From positions 235,241-299,240 of the forward strand of contig NZ_JAYKPK010000005.1 of the NCBI RefSeq assembly GCF_035117555.1: a stretch of 64,000 bases of DNA, given 5' to 3'. The notes beneath the pieces were generated by a model. That model was given only the letters and a program-made list of their open reading frames with translations. It was not told the origin of the DNA and did no database searches. This document shows positions 51,539 to 61,257 of the stretch, piece after piece. The position numbers and the translations under genes were made by a program. This DNA comes from Yoonia sp035117555. GTDB lineage: Bacteria > Pseudomonadota > Alphaproteobacteria > Rhodobacterales > Rhodobacteraceae. Positions within the stretch are counted from its first letter, which is position 1, and each line of letters opens with the position of its first letter.

Positions 51539-52461
51539 CCCCGCTTGGTCGCCGGTTTGCGGCCAAAGTTCGGGGCATCGGTATCCTGCCCCGCCTCGAT
51601 AATCGACCGGCGGATCGACCTTGTGCGGGTAAAATAGGCATGCAGATGATCACCATCGCCGAGCCGGATCGCACGCTGCAGGGCGAATAATTCCTCGGTA
51701 AAGCGGCCCAGAATTTCCAGCGTCGCATCCTTGTTGTGCAAGAACACATCGCGCCACATGGTGGGGTCAGAGGCCGCGATCCGGGTGAAGTCCCGGAAAC
51801 CGGCGGCGGAATATTTGATCACTTCGCTATCGGTCACCCGGCGCAATTCATCCGCCACGCCGACCATCGTATAGGCAATCAGATGCGGCGTATGGCTGGT
51901 GACAGCGAGCACCAGATCATGGTGATCGGCGTCCATCTCATCAACATTGCTGCCAATTTCGCGCCACAGATCCGCCAGACGCGCGACCGCCGCCGGATCG
52001 GTGCCCGCGACCGGCACCAGAATGCAGAACCGATTGTCGAATAATTCGGCAAAGCCGGACCGTGGTCCCGAGTGTTCGGTCCCTGCCAACGGATGGGCGG
52101 GGATGAAATGCACCCCTTCCGGCACAAAAGGGCTGACCGCATCGATCACGGCCCGTTTGACCGATCCGACATCGCTCAGCGTGGCCCCCTTTTTCAGATG
52201 TGGCCCGATTTCACGCGCAACAGCCTCCATCGCGCCGACCGGCACGCAAAGCACGACCAGATCGGCATCCGCCACAGCCTCGGCCGCCGTGTCGGTCACG
52301 AGATCGCAAAGGCCAATCTCACGCGCGATGGCGCGGCTTTCAGCCGACCTTGCATAGCCTACGATCTGTCCCGCCAGACCGCCCCGCCGCATCGCATGGC
52401 ACATGGATGACGCAATCAGCCCCAACCCGATCAGCGCAACCTTGTCATAGATCACTGCCAT
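51535..52461 (-). CDS. tyrC: Prephenate/arogenate dehydrogenase
   Basis: Oxidative decarboxylation step of tyrosine synthesis. 308 residues from the ATG at 52461, overlapping the hisC stop (TGATG). N-terminal Rossmann ALIGLGLIASSM, then DVGSVKRA and HPLAGTEHSG with the catalytic His, and TSHTPHLIAY. Prephenate versus arogenate use is not fixed by sequence. Pairing with hisC suggests aminotransfer of an aromatic keto acid by that gene as well. Confidence 0.9.
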   Translation of the reverse strand: MAVIYDKVALIGLGLIASSMCHAMRRGGLAGQIVGYARSAESRAIAREIGLCDLVTDTAAEAVADADLVVLCVPVGAMEAVAREIGPHLKKGATLSDVGSVKRAVIDAVSPFVPEGVHFIPAHPLAGTEHSGPRSGFAELFDNRFCILVPVAGTDPAAVARLADLWREIGSNVDEMDADHHDLVLAVTSHTPHLIAYTMVGVADELRRVTDSEVIKYSAAGFRDFTRIAASDPTMWRDVFLHNKDATLEILGRFTEELFALQRAIRLGDGDHLHAYFTRTRSIRRSIIEAGQDTDAPNFGRKPATKRG

Positions 52462-53546
52462 CAACGCGAGCCTTTGAACTGCGCGACGGCATGCACCACC
52501 CGGCGACAGGCCGATTCGTCACCCACGGTGATCCGCAGACATTGCGGCAGACCGTAACCCGCCACCTGCCGCACGATGATCCCCTGTGACCGCAGATAGG
52601 CATCACAGGCCTGCGCCTCTTCCGCGCTGGCGAAACGGGCGAGGATGAAATTGGCACTGGACGGGTCCGACGGCACGCCCAATTCAGCCAGCCCCGCGGC
52701 CAGCCAGTCGCGCCAGCGGGCGTTTTCCACCCGGCACCGCTCGGTATGGGCCGCATCGCGCATTGCGGCCTCGGCAGCGGCAAGGGCGGCGGCAGACAGG
52801 TTGAACGGCCCACGCAGGCGGTTCAGCACATCGATCACCGCCTGCGGGCCGTAAGCCCAGCCGATCCGCAACCCGCCCAGACCGTAAATCTTGGAAAAGG
52901 TCCGCGTCATGATGACATTGTCACGCGCATCGACCAAAGACCGGCCCGCATCAAACCCTTCGACGAATTCGGCATAGGCCCCGTCCAGCACCAGCAACGC
53001 CTGTGGCGGCAGGCCGGCCGCCAGACGGGCGACCTGATCCTCGGATATCATCGTTCCAGTTGGGTTGGCCGGATTGGCCAGATAGATCAGCCGTGTCTTA
53101 TCCGTGCAGGCGGCCAGGATCGCATCGACATCGACGACACGGTCGCGTTCCGGCACGACGACAGGGGTCGCGCCACAAGCATGGGCATAGATCGGATACA
53201 TCGAAAACCCGTGTTCGGTGAACATCACCTCATCACCCGGCCCGGCATAGGCTTCGCCTAGCAATTTCAGAATCTCGCCTGATCCCACGCCACAAATCAC
53301 ACGGGCCGGATCAACCTCCCAGACATCTGCAATCGCGTCGCGCAGTGAGGCATGATCAGTGGACGGATAACGGTGCAATTCATGCGCGGCACGGGCAAAG
53401 GCCTGCATCGCCGCGGGGCTCGCGCCCAAGGGGTTCTCGTTCGAAGAGAGTTTCAGAACATTGCTCTGCCCTTCCAGCTGCGATGCCCCGCCCACGTAAA
53501 GCGCGATATCGAGAATGCCGGGTTGCGGTTGAATGCCATTCGCCAT
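52461..53546 (-). CDS. hisC: Histidinol-phosphate aminotransferase
   Basis: PLP aminotransferase, class I/II fold. 361 residues. SSNENPLGASPAA, NPANPTGTM, and TFSKIYGLGGLRIGWAYG with the PLP lysine are the HisC signature. First gene of a three-gene unit with one-base and four-base overlaps; next to tyrC such enzymes often also transaminate phenylpyruvate or hydroxyphenylpyruvate (inference). Confidence 0.9.
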   Translation of the reverse strand: MANGIQPQPGILDIALYVGGASQLEGQSNVLKLSSNENPLGASPAAMQAFARAAHELHRYPSTDHASLRDAIADVWEVDPARVICGVGSGEILKLLGEAYAGPGDEVMFTEHGFSMYPIYAHACGATPVVVPERDRVVDVDAILAACTDKTRLIYLANPANPTGTMISEDQVARLAAGLPPQALLVLDGAYAEFVEGFDAGRSLVDARDNVIMTRTFSKIYGLGGLRIGWAYGPQAVIDVLNRLRGPFNLSAAALAAAEAAMRDAAHTERCRVENARWRDWLAAGLAELGVPSDPSSANFILARFASAEEAQACDAYLRSQGIIVRQVAGYGLPQCLRITVGDESACRRVVHAVAQFKGSR

Positions 53547-53701
53547 GCTTAGGTCTTCCGTATGAAATCAGGGCCGTTCTAACGCCGCGACAAGGCCGTG
53601 ACCAGAGACAAGACAATTCGCGCAACAAGAGATTAAAGATATGTGCACGCAGCGCACGGCACTTCATGCACATCCGCGCCGCAGGCCGTGAATGACGCTG
53701 A

Positions 53702-53721
53702 TCTTCCCCGCAGGGAAGGTT
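53702..53721. repeat. CTTCCCCGC(A/G)GGGAAGG hairpin module
   Basis: TCTTCCCCGCAGGGAAGGTT, the same hairpin that opens composite repeats at 11169 and 11775, here alone in the gap between rpsD and hisC. The single central base change does not disturb the stem. Confidence 0.55.
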
Positions 53722-53749
53722 GCCTGGCTTTGTTCAAAATCCGGATCAA

Positions 53750-53788
53750 CAATACAAAAACAAAAGGCCGCCCCAGTGGGACGGCCTT
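53750..53788 (-). terminator. Intrinsic terminator of rpsD
   Basis: AAGGCCG-c-CCC / GGG-a-CGGCCTT (53764-53788) with a 3-nt loop; on the minus strand it is followed by TTTTGTTTTTG. It lies 28 nt after the rpsD stop. Confidence 0.85.
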
Positions 53789-53816
53789 CCGAAACTGCAA
53801 CAGATATGCAGTAAAA

Positions 53817-54437
53817 TCAGTTCTTGGCGTAGAATTCGACCACGAGGTTCGGTTCCATCGTCACCGGATAAGGCACATCGGCCAAAGTCGGTGTACGCAC
53901 GAATGTCATGACCATCTTGTTGTGATCGACTTCCATGTAATCGGGCACATCACGCTCTGGCAATTGTGTTGCAACCAGCACGATTTCCAATTGCTTGGAT
54001 TTCTGACGGACTTCGATCACATCGCCTTCTTTCACACGGTAGGAAGGAATGTTCACGCGCTGGCCGTTCACGGTCACATGGCCGTGGTTCACGAACTGGC
54101 GTGCGGCAAAGACTGTGGGAACGAATTTCGCACGGTAAACAACCGCATCCAGACGCCGCTCCAGCAGACCGATCAAGTTTTCACCGGTGTCGCCTTTGAC
54201 ACGTTCCGCTTCGGCATAAATGCGACGGAACTGTTTTTCGGTCAGGTCGCCATAGTAACCCTTCAGCTTTTGCTTGGCGCGCAGCTGTGTGCCGAAGTCG
54301 GACAATTTGCCCTTGCGGCGCTGACCATGCTGGCCGGGGCCGTATTCACGACGGTTGACGGGGGATTTTGGGCGACCCCAGATGTTTTCACCCATCCGGC
54401 GATCAATTTTATATTTGGCAGCGGTACGCTTTGTCAT
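53817..54437 (-). CDS. rpsD: 30S ribosomal protein S4
   Basis: Primary binder of 16S rRNA. 206 residues from the ATG at 54437 with GAAGGAGAT upstream; the longer frame is rejected. MTKRTAAKYKIDRR, NRREYGPGQHGQRR, LERRLDAVVYRAKF (S4 domain) and VNGQRVNIPSYRV are standard. Independent transcription unit with its own promoter and terminator. Confidence 0.97.
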   Translation of the reverse strand: MTKRTAAKYKIDRRMGENIWGRPKSPVNRREYGPGQHGQRRKGKLSDFGTQLRAKQKLKGYYGDLTEKQFRRIYAEAERVKGDTGENLIGLLERRLDAVVYRAKFVPTVFAARQFVNHGHVTVNGQRVNIPSYRVKEGDVIEVRQKSKQLEIVLVATQLPERDVPDYMEVDHNKMVMTFVRTPTLADVPYPVTMEPNLVVEFYAKN

Positions 54438-54542
54438 ACGCTGATCTCCTTCATTCAGTTGCGAAGGGCGTTGTCCTTTGCGTGGATTTTGCCACGCCGA
54501 CAGGGTTCCGCTTGCGCGGTCCACCAACACCAATGAAAGGGC

Positions 54543-54571
54543 CGGTTACAGACCTGTCCGGCCTATGTCAA
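54543..54571 (-). promoter_or_regulatory. Predicted promoter of rpsD
   Basis: Minus strand TTGACA (54566-54571), 17-nt spacer, TAACCG (54543-54548), giving a leader of about 100 nt before the rpsD start. Confidence 0.6.
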
Positions 54572-54599
54572 CGGGCAGTGTAAAACCAAAGTCGTTAAA

Positions 54600-54890
54600 A
54601 TATGCGTTTTATGACAAATTCTAACCACATCTCCCGGTCATCTAGGGCGTGGGACAGCAAGACCGATCTCACGCGCATTGTTTGTTAATGATTGTGGTGG
54701 TGGTGTGGTCTGGTGAACAAGCGGCGCCTGTTACGCATTGCTATTGTTGGTAATGTACTTTGCAAGTGCCACTTGCCACCGACGCGAGTGTGGTTGCTAT
54801 TGTTGTCCCACCCGCCCGCCGCCGCAATGATTTTGCGCCAGGCGCGCGGATAGCGATTGCCTTTCCCTGGACCAGTCGCGAGATATTGCG
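54600..54890. other. Unexplained GT-rich intergenic stretch
   Basis: Between the rpsD promoter and the DUF606 pair. Contains a run of GTGGTG-like repeats around 54695-54715, a CAAGTGCCACTTG palindrome near 54760, and two TGCTATTGTTG copies (near 54739 and 54796). No open frame with a start signal. A small RNA is conceivable but no known family is recognised. Confidence 0.3.
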
Positions 54891-54891
54891 C

Positions 54892-55359
54892 ATGTCTGAT
54901 CTGGTCCGGTCCCCACGTCTTTTGCATTTTGCCGCCGCCTTTGGGGCCGGTGGTCTGCTGTCGCTGATGGTCTTGTTCAACGGCACGCTGGCCGCCTATG
55001 GGTCATTGTTTTTTGCCTCTTGGGTGCCACATCTGACAGGTACCTGCCTTGCGGTTGTCATCCTGCTCGCCCTGCGCCCCGGACGTGCCAGCCCAAAGCG
55101 ACCGCCGCTCTGGGCCTATCTGGGCGGGATCGCCGGCGGCGTCACTGTCATGCTGACCTCGGCCACAATGAACAGCGCGCTGGCATTGTCGGGCACCATC
55201 GCGCTTGGGCTGGCCGGGCAGATGGTGTTCAGCCTGATCGCCGATATTCGCGGGTTGTTCGGATTGCCGCAAAGGATGCCAAAACCGCGCGATTATCTGG
55301 CACTGGTGCTGATCATCGCGGGCAGTCTGGTGCTGATCTTTTTCGGTGGCGTGGCATGA
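54892..55359 (+). CDS. DUF606 (YdcZ-like) half-transporter, first subunit
   Basis: 155 residues from the ATG at 54892, five hydrophobic spans, DMT superfamily DUF606 type. WAYLGGIAGGVTVMLTSATMN is the family block. Four-base overlap with the next gene, also DUF606, so the two are likely a hetero-oligomeric pair. Substrate unknown. A longer upstream frame is rejected. Confidence 0.8.
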   Translation: MSDLVRSPRLLHFAAAFGAGGLLSLMVLFNGTLAAYGSLFFASWVPHLTGTCLAVVILLALRPGRASPKRPPLWAYLGGIAGGVTVMLTSATMNSALALSGTIALGLAGQMVFSLIADIRGLFGLPQRMPKPRDYLALVLIIAGSLVLIFFGGVA

Positions 55360-55778
55360 TTTTTGCGGCTCTCGCCATTCTGGCAGGCGTGCTGGTGTCG
55401 CTGTCGCGCCAGATCAACGGGCGGCTGGCTTTGTCCACCTCGGCGCTGGAATCGTCGTTCTGGAATCACTTTGTCGGGCTGGTTTTCATCACGTTGGCGG
55501 CGCTTGTGTTTGGCGGGCTCTTCGCCGGTGCGCCGCAGGATGCGCCCTATTGGGCCTATCTGGGCGGGCCGGTCGGTTTTGTCTTTATCGCCGCCGGATC
55601 CTGGCTGATCCCCCGGATCGGGGCGGCGCAGACCGCGCTTTTGATTATCGCGGGGCAGATGATTTCGGGCGTGGTGATCGACATCATCATGGGCACGGCG
55701 GGAAATCCTTTGGCGCGCATCGCCGGGGTGGCGCTGATCCTTGCGGGCATGTGGGTGTCGCGGTCGGCCAAAGACTGA
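55356..55778 (+). CDS. DUF606 (YdcZ-like) half-transporter, second subunit
   Basis: 140 residues from the ATG at 55356 (ATGA overlap). Five hydrophobic spans; starts with SLSRQINGRLAL and has YWAYLGGPVGFVFI, the equivalent of the block in the preceding protein. QTALLIIAGQMISGVVID lies in the C-terminal half. Pairing with the upstream gene mirrors small multidrug resistance-type dimers. Confidence 0.8.
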   Translation: MIFAALAILAGVLVSLSRQINGRLALSTSALESSFWNHFVGLVFITLAALVFGGLFAGAPQDAPYWAYLGGPVGFVFIAAGSWLIPRIGAAQTALLIIAGQMISGVVIDIIMGTAGNPLARIAGVALILAGMWVSRSAKD

Positions 55779-55790
55779 CCGCGACCAGCC

Positions 55791-56630
55791 TCAGGTCGTC
55801 TTTTTATCGTTCACCACGCCAAGGGCGGCGACACCGGAATTGCCCAGTTCAACGGTGGCGAAAGGACCGCCGATGCACAGATTTGCAAGGTCCTTGTTGT
55901 CCAAAGGCGGGGTCTTGGCAAAGACATCCTTGGCGAATTCTTCGGCGTTATCCTTGGGCCGGTAGCCCAGATGCCCGGCCTTGCTGTTATCCACCACGGC
56001 ACGGTCATTGTTGGAAATGCCCCAGACCTTGGTGAACCCCACGACAGGGCTGTCGATCGACCGTTCCACCAGATGGATCAGATCATCATAGGACAGCCAA
56101 GTGCCGATGCTGCGGGCATTCGTGGCCTGCGCGCAGGAGAAAATCCGCATACAGACCGATTCCACACCGCGTTTGTCCCAGTACAAACTCGCCAGATCCT
56201 CGGCAAAGCACTTGGCCAGACCGTAATAGGTGTCTGGCCGGTGCGGCGCATCCAGCGTGATGGTGTCGGTTTTCAGATGCATCCCCACGGCATGGACCGA
56301 ACTGGCATAGACAACACGTTTGACGCCATTGCGATAGGCAGCTTCCCAGACGTTATAAGCGCCAATGATATTGGACTGAAGGATATCGTCCCAAGGTGCC
56401 TCGTCCCCGATGGCTCCGAAATGCACGACCATATCGGCACCTTTCAGCACCTCTTCCATCGCGGACAGATCGGTCAGATCAGCCTGCGTATATGACTCGC
56501 CCTCATAAAGTTTGCCGATATCATGAATAATATCGGTAGAAACGAGGTGATCCGCCATCCGCGTCAGCGGTTCGCGCAGGTAGGACCCAAGCCGGCCTGC
56601 GGCCCCTGTCAGCACAAGTTTCTTCATCAT
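55791..56630 (-). CDS. NAD-dependent epimerase/dehydratase, uronate dehydrogenase-like
   Basis: 279 residues from the ATG at 56630 (AAAGGAAAG upstream). TGAAGRLGSYL near residue 8 is the Rossmann loop; YASSVHAVG and YYGLAKCFAEDL give the Ser and Tyr-x3-Lys of extended SDRs. Short form and the YYGLAK block fit uronate dehydrogenase (aldohexuronate to lactone), as inference. It follows the FAD oxidoreductase by 17 nt on the same strand. Confidence 0.75.
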   Translation of the reverse strand: MMKKLVLTGAAGRLGSYLREPLTRMADHLVSTDIIHDIGKLYEGESYTQADLTDLSAMEEVLKGADMVVHFGAIGDEAPWDDILQSNIIGAYNVWEAAYRNGVKRVVYASSVHAVGMHLKTDTITLDAPHRPDTYYGLAKCFAEDLASLYWDKRGVESVCMRIFSCAQATNARSIGTWLSYDDLIHLVERSIDSPVVGFTKVWGISNNDRAVVDNSKAGHLGYRPKDNAEEFAKDVFAKTPPLDNKDLANLCIGGPFATVELGNSGVAALGVVNDKKTT

Positions 56631-56647
56631 CTTTCCTTTCAACATGA

Positions 56648-57850
56648 TCAGATCACCGCTTTTTCGGTGAACCTTTCACCCTTTTCGATGCGGGCATAGC
56701 TGAATGGGGTCAAGTCCAGCGTGCGATATGCGCCATAGGTGATCCATTCCGCCATCCCGCGCCCCATGGCGGGGGCTTGCTGGAAACCATGCCCGGAAAA
56801 CCCGTTCACAAAGATGAAATTGCCGATCTTCGTATGCGGCCCGGCAATCACATTCTGGTCCAGCGTGTTGTAATCATAATGCCCTGCCCATGAATTTCGC
56901 AGTTTGACCGCCTCGAACTGGGGGATGCGGGTCGCGATGATGGGCCAGACGTGATCCTCCCAGATCGCATGATCCTCGGTGAAATCAGCGGGATCAACGG
57001 CATGGTCATCCTCGGGCGGACACCCGGCCATGTAATATTGACCATCGGTGCGGACATGGACCCCTGACGGGTCAATCGTCAGCGGCAGATCACGGTCCAG
57101 CGGTTCGGCAGCATCAAAAATGAACGTATAGCGTTTGCGCGGTTCCACCGGGATGCTGATCCCCGCCATCGCTGCTACCTGCGCGCCGCGCGTACCGGCG
57201 GCGTTGACGAGTGTGCCGCAGGCGATGGTTTCGCCACTGGCCAGTGTTACGCTTTCGACACGGGTGCCGGATGCGTTGCGGGTGATGGCGGTGACCTCGT
57301 TGGTGATATATCCCACGCCACGCTCTTTCGCGGTGCGTTTCCACCAATCAAACAGGGTATTGCCATCAAAATATCCCTCATCCACCAGATTATGGTTCCC
57401 CGCGATGATATCGTCGAGCTGGTAGAACGGATAGGCGGCGGCAATTTCATCGCGTGTCATGTGCCTTGTGCCAGCCCCGCAAGCGGCCTGCACGGCCTGC
57501 GCCGCGCGCAGGCTTTCGGCAAAGGCTGGGGTATCGGCCAGATAGAGATAGCCGAAACTATGCAGGCGCGGCTGTGGCACGCGGGGGTCATTGCCCATGT
57601 AACGTGGGAAATTCTTCACAAATTCCGCGCCGAATTGCGAAATCTGCACATTGATCGCGGCGCTGAATTGCTGGCGGATGCAGGAATTGGTCAGCGATGT
57701 CGCCGCCTGCGCATAGGTCGGGTCGCGTTCCACCACCAGAACCGATCCGTCGAAATCGGGATTATTGGTCAGAAACCAGGCCACCGATGACCCCAGCATC
57801 GCGCCACCGATGATCACCACGTCATAGCTGGATTTGGCGGGGGTCTGCAT
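56648..57850 (-). CDS. FAD-dependent oxidoreductase (DAO family)
   Basis: 400 residues. N-terminal VVIIGGAMLGSSVAWFL and VVERDPTYAQA form the FAD-binding fold; NAAGTRGAQVAAMAG is the second nucleotide contact and NGFSGHGFQQAPAMGRGMAE the C-terminal FAD block. Resembles the sarcosine/dimethylglycine-like and FOXRED1-type oxidases acting on secondary amino groups. Forms a two-gene unit with the epimerase. Confidence 0.8.
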   Translation of the reverse strand: MQTPAKSSYDVVIIGGAMLGSSVAWFLTNNPDFDGSVLVVERDPTYAQAATSLTNSCIRQQFSAAINVQISQFGAEFVKNFPRYMGNDPRVPQPRLHSFGYLYLADTPAFAESLRAAQAVQAACGAGTRHMTRDEIAAAYPFYQLDDIIAGNHNLVDEGYFDGNTLFDWWKRTAKERGVGYITNEVTAITRNASGTRVESVTLASGETIACGTLVNAAGTRGAQVAAMAGISIPVEPRKRYTFIFDAAEPLDRDLPLTIDPSGVHVRTDGQYYMAGCPPEDDHAVDPADFTEDHAIWEDHVWPIIATRIPQFEAVKLRNSWAGHYDYNTLDQNVIAGPHTKIGNFIFVNGFSGHGFQQAPAMGRGMAEWITYGAYRTLDLTPFSYARIEKGERFTEKAVI

Positions 57851-57927
57851 GTTTTTCTGTCTCGGCTTGAATGATCACCGGGGCAGCTTTGCCGGAAACA
57901 CCGATCTGCGCAAGATCAGCCACAGCG

Positions 57928-60900
57928 CTAATGAAAATCGCGCGATTTTGGGATCACCCGCACATCGCGCGGATGCCCGCCGCGCGCGCCCGCGATAACA
58001 GGGCGGCGCACCTCATCCGCGCGGGCAAGGGGCGGGTCCATCGCATCATCCGACAAACGGTCCAGCGCATCGCTGCGATCGGTCAGCATATGGGCGACCA
58101 CATGGATCACCGCACCGTCGCGCTGCACCACGCCTTGCACATCGATCAGGCGGGATTGCATCACGGTTTTGCGGTTCGCTTCCATCACCTTGGGCCAGAT
58201 CACCAGATTGGCGACACCGGTTTCATCCTCCAGCGTGATGAAACAGACGCCTTTGGCGCTGCCCGGGCGCTGGCGGATCAGCACCAGCCCGGCCAGTTTC
58301 ACCCCCTGCCCATGCCGCATCTGCGCCAGATCAGCGGCGGGGCAATAGCCTTGTTTCGCCATGCTGCGGCGCAAGAACCCCATCGGATGCGCCTTCAGCG
58401 ACAAACGCAAAGTCTGGTAATCGGCGACCACCTGTTCACAGATCGGCATCTGCGGCAGGTCAAAGCGCATCTCTGCCCCCTCATCCCGGGTCTGCGCGAA
58501 AAGCGGCAGATCGGGCGCATCGCGCAGGGCGCGCGCATCCCACAAGGCCTGCCTGCGGTCGAGTATCATCGACCGCATCGCATCCGCCGCCGCCAGTTTG
58601 CGCATGGTGCCTGCATCGAGACTGGTGCGGTCCTTCAAATCCTTGAGGTCGGTAAAGGGACGTGCGCGCGCATCCATCATTCTTTGCGCCATATCGCGGC
58701 GCATCCCGTCGATCTGGCGCAGGCCCAGCCTGACCGCGAACACATCAGGGCTAAGCGGTTCCAGCGTTGTATCCCAGTCAGAGAAATTCACATCCGCCGC
58801 CCGCACGATCACGCCATGTTCGCGGGCATCGCGCACGATCTGGGCGGGGGCGTAAAACCCCATCGGCTGGGAATTCAGCAAGGCGGCGCAGAACACATCG
58901 GGGTAGTGGCATTTGATCCAGCTGGAAATATAGACCAGCAGCGCGAAACTGGCGGCATGGCTTTCGGGGAAACCGTAATCGCCGAAACCTTTGATCTGGT
59001 TGAAACAGCGCGCGGCGAATTCGGGATCATAGCCGCGCCTGATCATGCGACCGACCATCTTTTCCTCCAACATGCCGATGGTGCCATGCGACCGGAAGGT
59101 GGCCATGGCCTTGCGTAGTTCATTCGCCTCTTTGGTGGAAAATTCAGCGGCGACCATGGCGATCTTCATCGCCTGTTCCTGAAAGATCGGCACGCCCAAG
59201 GTTCGTCCCAGCACTTTTTTCAGCTCATCCGGATCATGGTCGGGTCCGGGGGTGGGGTATTCCGTCACCTCTGCTCCCGACCGGCGGCGCAGGTAGGGAT
59301 GCACCATATCGCCTTGAATGGGGCCGGGGCGGACGATGGCGACCTGAATGACCAGATCGTAAAACTTGCGCGGTTTCAGCCGTGGCAGCATATTCATCTG
59401 CGCCCGGCTTTCGACCTGAAATGTACCGAGACTGTCGCCTTTGCAGAGCATATCATAGACGGCAGAATCTTCCTGCGGGACTGTGGCCAGATCGAACCGC
59501 TTGCCATGATGCGCGTCGATCAGATCAAAGGCTTTGCGGATGCAGGTCAGCATCCCCAAGGCCAGAATATCGACCTTCAAGATCCGCAATTCATCGATGT
59601 CATCCTTGTCCCATTCGATGAAACTGCGGTCCGGCATGGCACCATTGCCGATCGGCACGGTTTCGGTCAGCGCCCTTTCGGTCAGGATGAACCCGCCGAC
59701 ATGCTGGCCCAGATGGCGCGGCATCCCGATCATCTGATCCGCCAGCTTGATCGTGCGCGCCATCAGGGGGTCTTTCAGATCAATCCCCGCCTCTGCCGCT
59801 TGCGCCGCACCGATCTCACGGCCCCATGATCCCCAGATGGTTTTGGCCAATGCGGTAGTAATATCCTCGGACAGGCCCATGACGCGCCCCACCTCGCGCA
59901 CGGCCATGCGCGGGCGATAATGGATCACGGTGGCGCAAAGTGCGGCCCGGTGGCGACCGTATTTTTCATAGATGTGCTGGATCACCTCTTCACGGCGTTC
60001 ATGTTCGAAATCAACGTCGATATCGGGCGGTTCCTTGCGTTCCTCGCTAATGAATCGTTCAAACAGCAGATCATTCTTGGCCGGGTCGACGGCGGTGATG
60101 CCCAGCACATAGCAGACAGCCGAATTGGCGGCTGATCCGCGCCCCTGACACAGAATTGGCGGGTTACATTCATGGCGGGCAAAATGCACGATCTGGTGGA
60201 TGGTCAGGAAATATTGGGGGATATCCAGCTTGGCGATCAGAGCCAGTTCCTTGCGCAACGTGTCCTTGAGCGTAGCGGGCACACCATCCGGATAGCGCGC
60301 TGCGGCCCCTGCCCATGTCAGCTCTTCCAGATAATCCTGCGGGCTACGCCCTTCAGGGACAGTTTCGCGGGGGTATTCATAGGCGAGATCGCTCAGCTTG
60401 AACCGGCAGGCATCGGCCACATCACGACTGGCACGGATCGCATGTGGCCAGTCAGCGAATAATTGCACCATCTGGGCGGGTGATTTGAGGTGCCGTTCGG
60501 CATTGGCGGCCAGCAGAAACCCCGCCTTGGCAATGGTGGTCCTGTGCAAGATGCAGGTCATCACATCCTGCAGCGGGCGGCGGTCAGGCGCGTGGTAATG
60601 CACATCATTGGTGGCCAGGATCGACAGCCCGTTTTGGCGCGCCAAAGCATCCAAGCAGTTGATCCGCGCGCGATCATCGCCACGATAAAGATAGCTCGCC
60701 GCGATATGGCGCATCCCTTTCAAGGCGCGCACGAGACGCGGCAGGCCTGCCGCAAAATGCGCCAGATCCGCCCCCGGCACGGCAATCAACTGCACGCCTT
60801 CACTATGGCCCGCCAGATCATCAAGGCTGATGTCACAGGCCCCTTTGGTCTGCCACGCGCCTTCCACATCATGCATCTTGCCTTTGGACAACAGAGCGCA

Positions 60901-61233
60901 CAGCCGCCCATACGCAGCGCGGTCGCGCGGATAGGCCAGAAACACCTCGCCCGAGCGCAGTTGCAACCGGCAGCCGATCACCGGCCTGATCTGCGCCTTG
61001 CGCGCCGCCGCATGCAGGCGCACCACCCCGGCCATGGAATTCAGATCTGCACAGCCCAAAGCATCATAGCCCAAAGCCCAGGCCGTGCTCGCCAGATCGA
61101 CGGCATCAGAGGCCCCGCGCAGAAACGAAAAACAGGTGGTCACCCCGAGTTCGACAAAATCGGCGCGCGGATTGGGCGCAAACGCCTCGCCCTCCAATTC
61201 CCGTTTGGGGTGCTGATGGTCATTTTGTGGCAT
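57928..61233 (-). CDS. dnaE2: Error-prone DNA polymerase III alpha subunit DnaE2 (ImuC)
   Basis: Translesion polymerase of the alphaproteobacterial mutasome. 1101 residues. N-terminal PHP domain (ELGVTTCFSFLRGASDAVDL), palm block with CQGRGSAANSAVCYVLGIT and PPDIDVDFEHERREEVIQ carrying catalytic acids near residue 395, and GFGDYGFPESHAASFALLVY of the DnaE2 type. It lacks the long C-terminal beta-clamp/tau extension of replicative DnaE1. Follows imuB; the operon has an SOS box. Confidence 0.95.
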   Translation of the reverse strand: MPQNDHQHPKRELEGEAFAPNPRADFVELGVTTCFSFLRGASDAVDLASTAWALGYDALGCADLNSMAGVVRLHAAARKAQIRPVIGCRLQLRSGEVFLAYPRDRAAYGRLCALLSKGKMHDVEGAWQTKGACDISLDDLAGHSEGVQLIAVPGADLAHFAAGLPRLVRALKGMRHIAASYLYRGDDRARINCLDALARQNGLSILATNDVHYHAPDRRPLQDVMTCILHRTTIAKAGFLLAANAERHLKSPAQMVQLFADWPHAIRASRDVADACRFKLSDLAYEYPRETVPEGRSPQDYLEELTWAGAAARYPDGVPATLKDTLRKELALIAKLDIPQYFLTIHQIVHFARHECNPPILCQGRGSAANSAVCYVLGITAVDPAKNDLLFERFISEERKEPPDIDVDFEHERREEVIQHIYEKYGRHRAALCATVIHYRPRMAVREVGRVMGLSEDITTALAKTIWGSWGREIGAAQAAEAGIDLKDPLMARTIKLADQMIGMPRHLGQHVGGFILTERALTETVPIGNGAMPDRSFIEWDKDDIDELRILKVDILALGMLTCIRKAFDLIDAHHGKRFDLATVPQEDSAVYDMLCKGDSLGTFQVESRAQMNMLPRLKPRKFYDLVIQVAIVRPGPIQGDMVHPYLRRRSGAEVTEYPTPGPDHDPDELKKVLGRTLGVPIFQEQAMKIAMVAAEFSTKEANELRKAMATFRSHGTIGMLEEKMVGRMIRRGYDPEFAARCFNQIKGFGDYGFPESHAASFALLVYISSWIKCHYPDVFCAALLNSQPMGFYAPAQIVRDAREHGVIVRAADVNFSDWDTTLEPLSPDVFAVRLGLRQIDGMRRDMAQRMMDARARPFTDLKDLKDRTSLDAGTMRKLAAADAMRSMILDRRQALWDARALRDAPDLPLFAQTRDEGAEMRFDLPQMPICEQVVADYQTLRLSLKAHPMGFLRRSMAKQGYCPAADLAQMRHGQGVKLAGLVLIRQRPGSAKGVCFITLEDETGVANLVIWPKVMEANRKTVMQSRLIDVQGVVQRDGAVIHVVAHMLTDRSDALDRLSDDAMDPPLARADEVRRPVIAGARGGHPRDVRVIPKSRDFH

Positions 61234-61257
61234 GACATCCCCGCTTCTTATTTCGCC

